From Conidiobolus incongruus B7586 (Eukaryota; Entomophthoromycota; Entomophthoromycetes; Entomophthorales; Conidiobolaceae), in NCBI GenBank assembly GCA_000697335.1, contig JNEM01015335.1, forward strand, positions 1-21,651: a stretch of DNA of 21,651 nucleotides. The letters are read 5' to 3'. Position 1 is the first letter of the stretch. Every line of letters starts with the position of its first letter. Below the pieces are notes generated by a model. That model had not been told where the DNA came from and did not search any database. It was given only the letters and a program-made list of their open reading frames with translations. Made by a program: the position numbers and the translations under genes. Shown piece by piece: positions 20,489 through 21,651 of this stretch.

Positions 20489-21504
20489 ATATTTAAATCC
20501 CTCTTTAAAAAAATTCACTTGTATATTAATCAACTTTATAATAAAGGTAAATCAACTTATAAAATTATTGGAATTACTAATACTAGCTAGTTTATTATAG
20601 TTAAAGCTATTAAAAATTATAGTAAAGATATATTTTAACTTAAACTTAAGTATATTAAGATTATAAATAAATATAATAAAAAGTATATTTATAGATTAGT
20701 TAATATAAATAAATATAATATTATTGTAAAAGTATAGAAAAAATTACAAGATTATATAAGAATATTAGTTAGTATTAATATTATTATATATATTATATAT
20801 TATAATAGATACTATTTATATTTTAAGAAAAAACACCCCTAATTAAAAAAATCCTATTGTAAAGTTAAGTAGAAATTTAAATGTCACTACTAAAGTTAAA
20901 CTAAAATTAATTAAAGTAAAGTTATTTAATTTAATGAAACAAAAATATACTTTAGTAAATTTAATAAAAAAATTAAATATTTCAAAAAAAAACAAAGAAT
21001 TAATTTATAACCATTATATTATTTCTACCTAAAAATATAATAGTAGGTTAATTATAATTTAAAGATATATGTTATCTTTTAGTGTAAAGTATCTTTTTAA
21101 AGTTAATAGGGGAATTAATACTGAGATATATTAAAATATTTTAAATAATAAATTAAAAAAAATTATTGAATAATATAGGTTAAATAAATCAGATGTTATT
21201 TTTTAACAAGATAATATCTTTTATTATATAATTATTTCTATTACTAAATAGTTTATAAATAATAAAATAATAGTTATAAAGTAGTTTTTTTAATCTTCTA
21301 ACTTTAATCTAATTAAACACTTTTAAGATTAGTTAAAAAAATAGTTAAAACTTTCCCATCAGTAAAAAATTTAAATAAGCTTTAAGAATATATTTAAAAA
21401 GTTTAGAATAAAATTAATTTTTTTTAATATAAGAAGTTAATTAATTTATACCTTATAAACTTAAAAAAGTTAAGAAAGTAAAAGATAAATATATTAAGTT
21501 TTAA
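20489..21504 (+). pseudogene. Tc1-B transposase relic
   Basis: Collinear with the Tc1-A and Tc1-C transposases over 1016 bases. Residual pieces include the helix-turn-helix region near 20520-20600 and the end ...YIKF before the stop at 21502-21504. The presumed start is ATA. The length differs by one from Tc1-C, implying at least one small indel, and stops are numerous. The stretch around 20809-20828 is the uninterrupted counterpart of the site where LTR-A entered Tc1-A. Confidence 0.82.
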
Positions 21505-21651
21505 TTTTCTTTCTATAACCAAAATATATAAATTTATAACTCACCTTAGGTAAAATTTAAATTTTAATATATCAACTAAAAGTTAATATAATTAGATCAA
21601 ATATACTTAATTATAAATAAATAATATAAATTTATTATATATTTTAATTTA

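Larger units (their letters stand above)
12921..21651 (+). mobile_element. Tc1-B: Tc1-like DNA transposon, split by LTR-B and Tc1-C, running off the window
   Basis: The left part (12921-13183) starts with CACTAGCTTGTAAAAGTAAG after a TA and is collinear with 4686-4945 of Tc1-A, including the inner repeat. The right part resumes at about 20431 after Tc1-C and matches Tc1-A from its AT microsatellite through the transposase into the right inner repeat (about 21527-21549). By comparison with Tc1-A roughly 80 more bases are needed, so the right terminus lies just outside the window. Its sum is about 1.57 kb, so it was complete before the later insertions. Confidence 0.88.

Noticed and set aside
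4686-21651. Ciliate-like genetic code (TAA/TAG as Gln) to explain the many stops in the transposons
   Set aside because: The host genes use CAA/CAG for Gln and normal stops. In the Tc1 copies Trp codons, the start codon and acidic catalytic codons are altered too, which recoding of TAR cannot explain but transitions can.
1-21651. CRISPR array, riboswitch, rRNA or bacterial-type operon
   Set aside because: No regularly spaced repeats, no conserved RNA other than the tRNA, and introns, a GPI-type protein and Pol III signals show that the DNA is eukaryotic.

Overview
The window is about 78% A+T and looks like nuclear DNA of a filamentous or yeast-like fungus. Evidence: a spliced gene with two introns of about 50 nt, a fungal CUE-AlkB-GRF DNA-repair protein, a GPI-anchored wall-type protein, a Pol III tRNA gene, and a large nest of transposons carrying the C-to-T/G-to-A scars expected of repeat-induced point mutation (RIP), a process known mainly from Ascomycota. 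I cannot name the species.

Layout. Positions 1-700 hold a perfect 19-bp Tn5 mosaic end (probably a library adapter left in the assembly) and an old solo LTR (143-524). Positions 696-3116 hold two divergent host genes. On the minus strand is a three-exon gene for a 403-residue AlkB-type 2-oxoglutarate/Fe(II) dioxygenase with a CUE domain, a PIP-box and a GRF zinc finger. On the plus strand is a 144-residue secreted, GPI-type Ala/Ser/Thr-rich protein with a TATA box. Positions 3117-4683 are AT-rich spacer around an intact tRNA-Arg(ACG) at 3953-4025.

From 4684 to the end of the window everything recognisable is a transposon. Three Tc1-like DNA elements of about 1.57-1.58 kb are present. Tc1-A (4686-11985) is split by a Ty3/gypsy chromovirus-type LTR element, LTR-A (5352-11066), with a 5-bp target duplication. 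Tc1-B (12921 to beyond the window end) lies in a decayed mariner-like relic and is split by a second copy of the same LTR family, LTR-B (about 13184-18855). Tc1-C (18856-20428, reverse orientation) sits exactly at the right edge of LTR-B. All are fossils. In Tc1-C the transposase can be followed in one frame with DD34E spacing, but the start codon, two of the three catalytic residues and many Trp/Gln codons are altered by transitions.

The host genes show no sign of this mutation. The repair gene keeps all its catalytic residues, so the boundary between functional DNA and mutated repeats lies in the spacer just downstream of the tRNA gene. No undescribed multi-gene system is visible. The points most worth a second look are the ubiquitin/PCNA-binding AlkB enzyme, the order and decay gradient of the nested elements, the long double (IR/DR-like) termini of the Tc1 family, and the adapter sequence.
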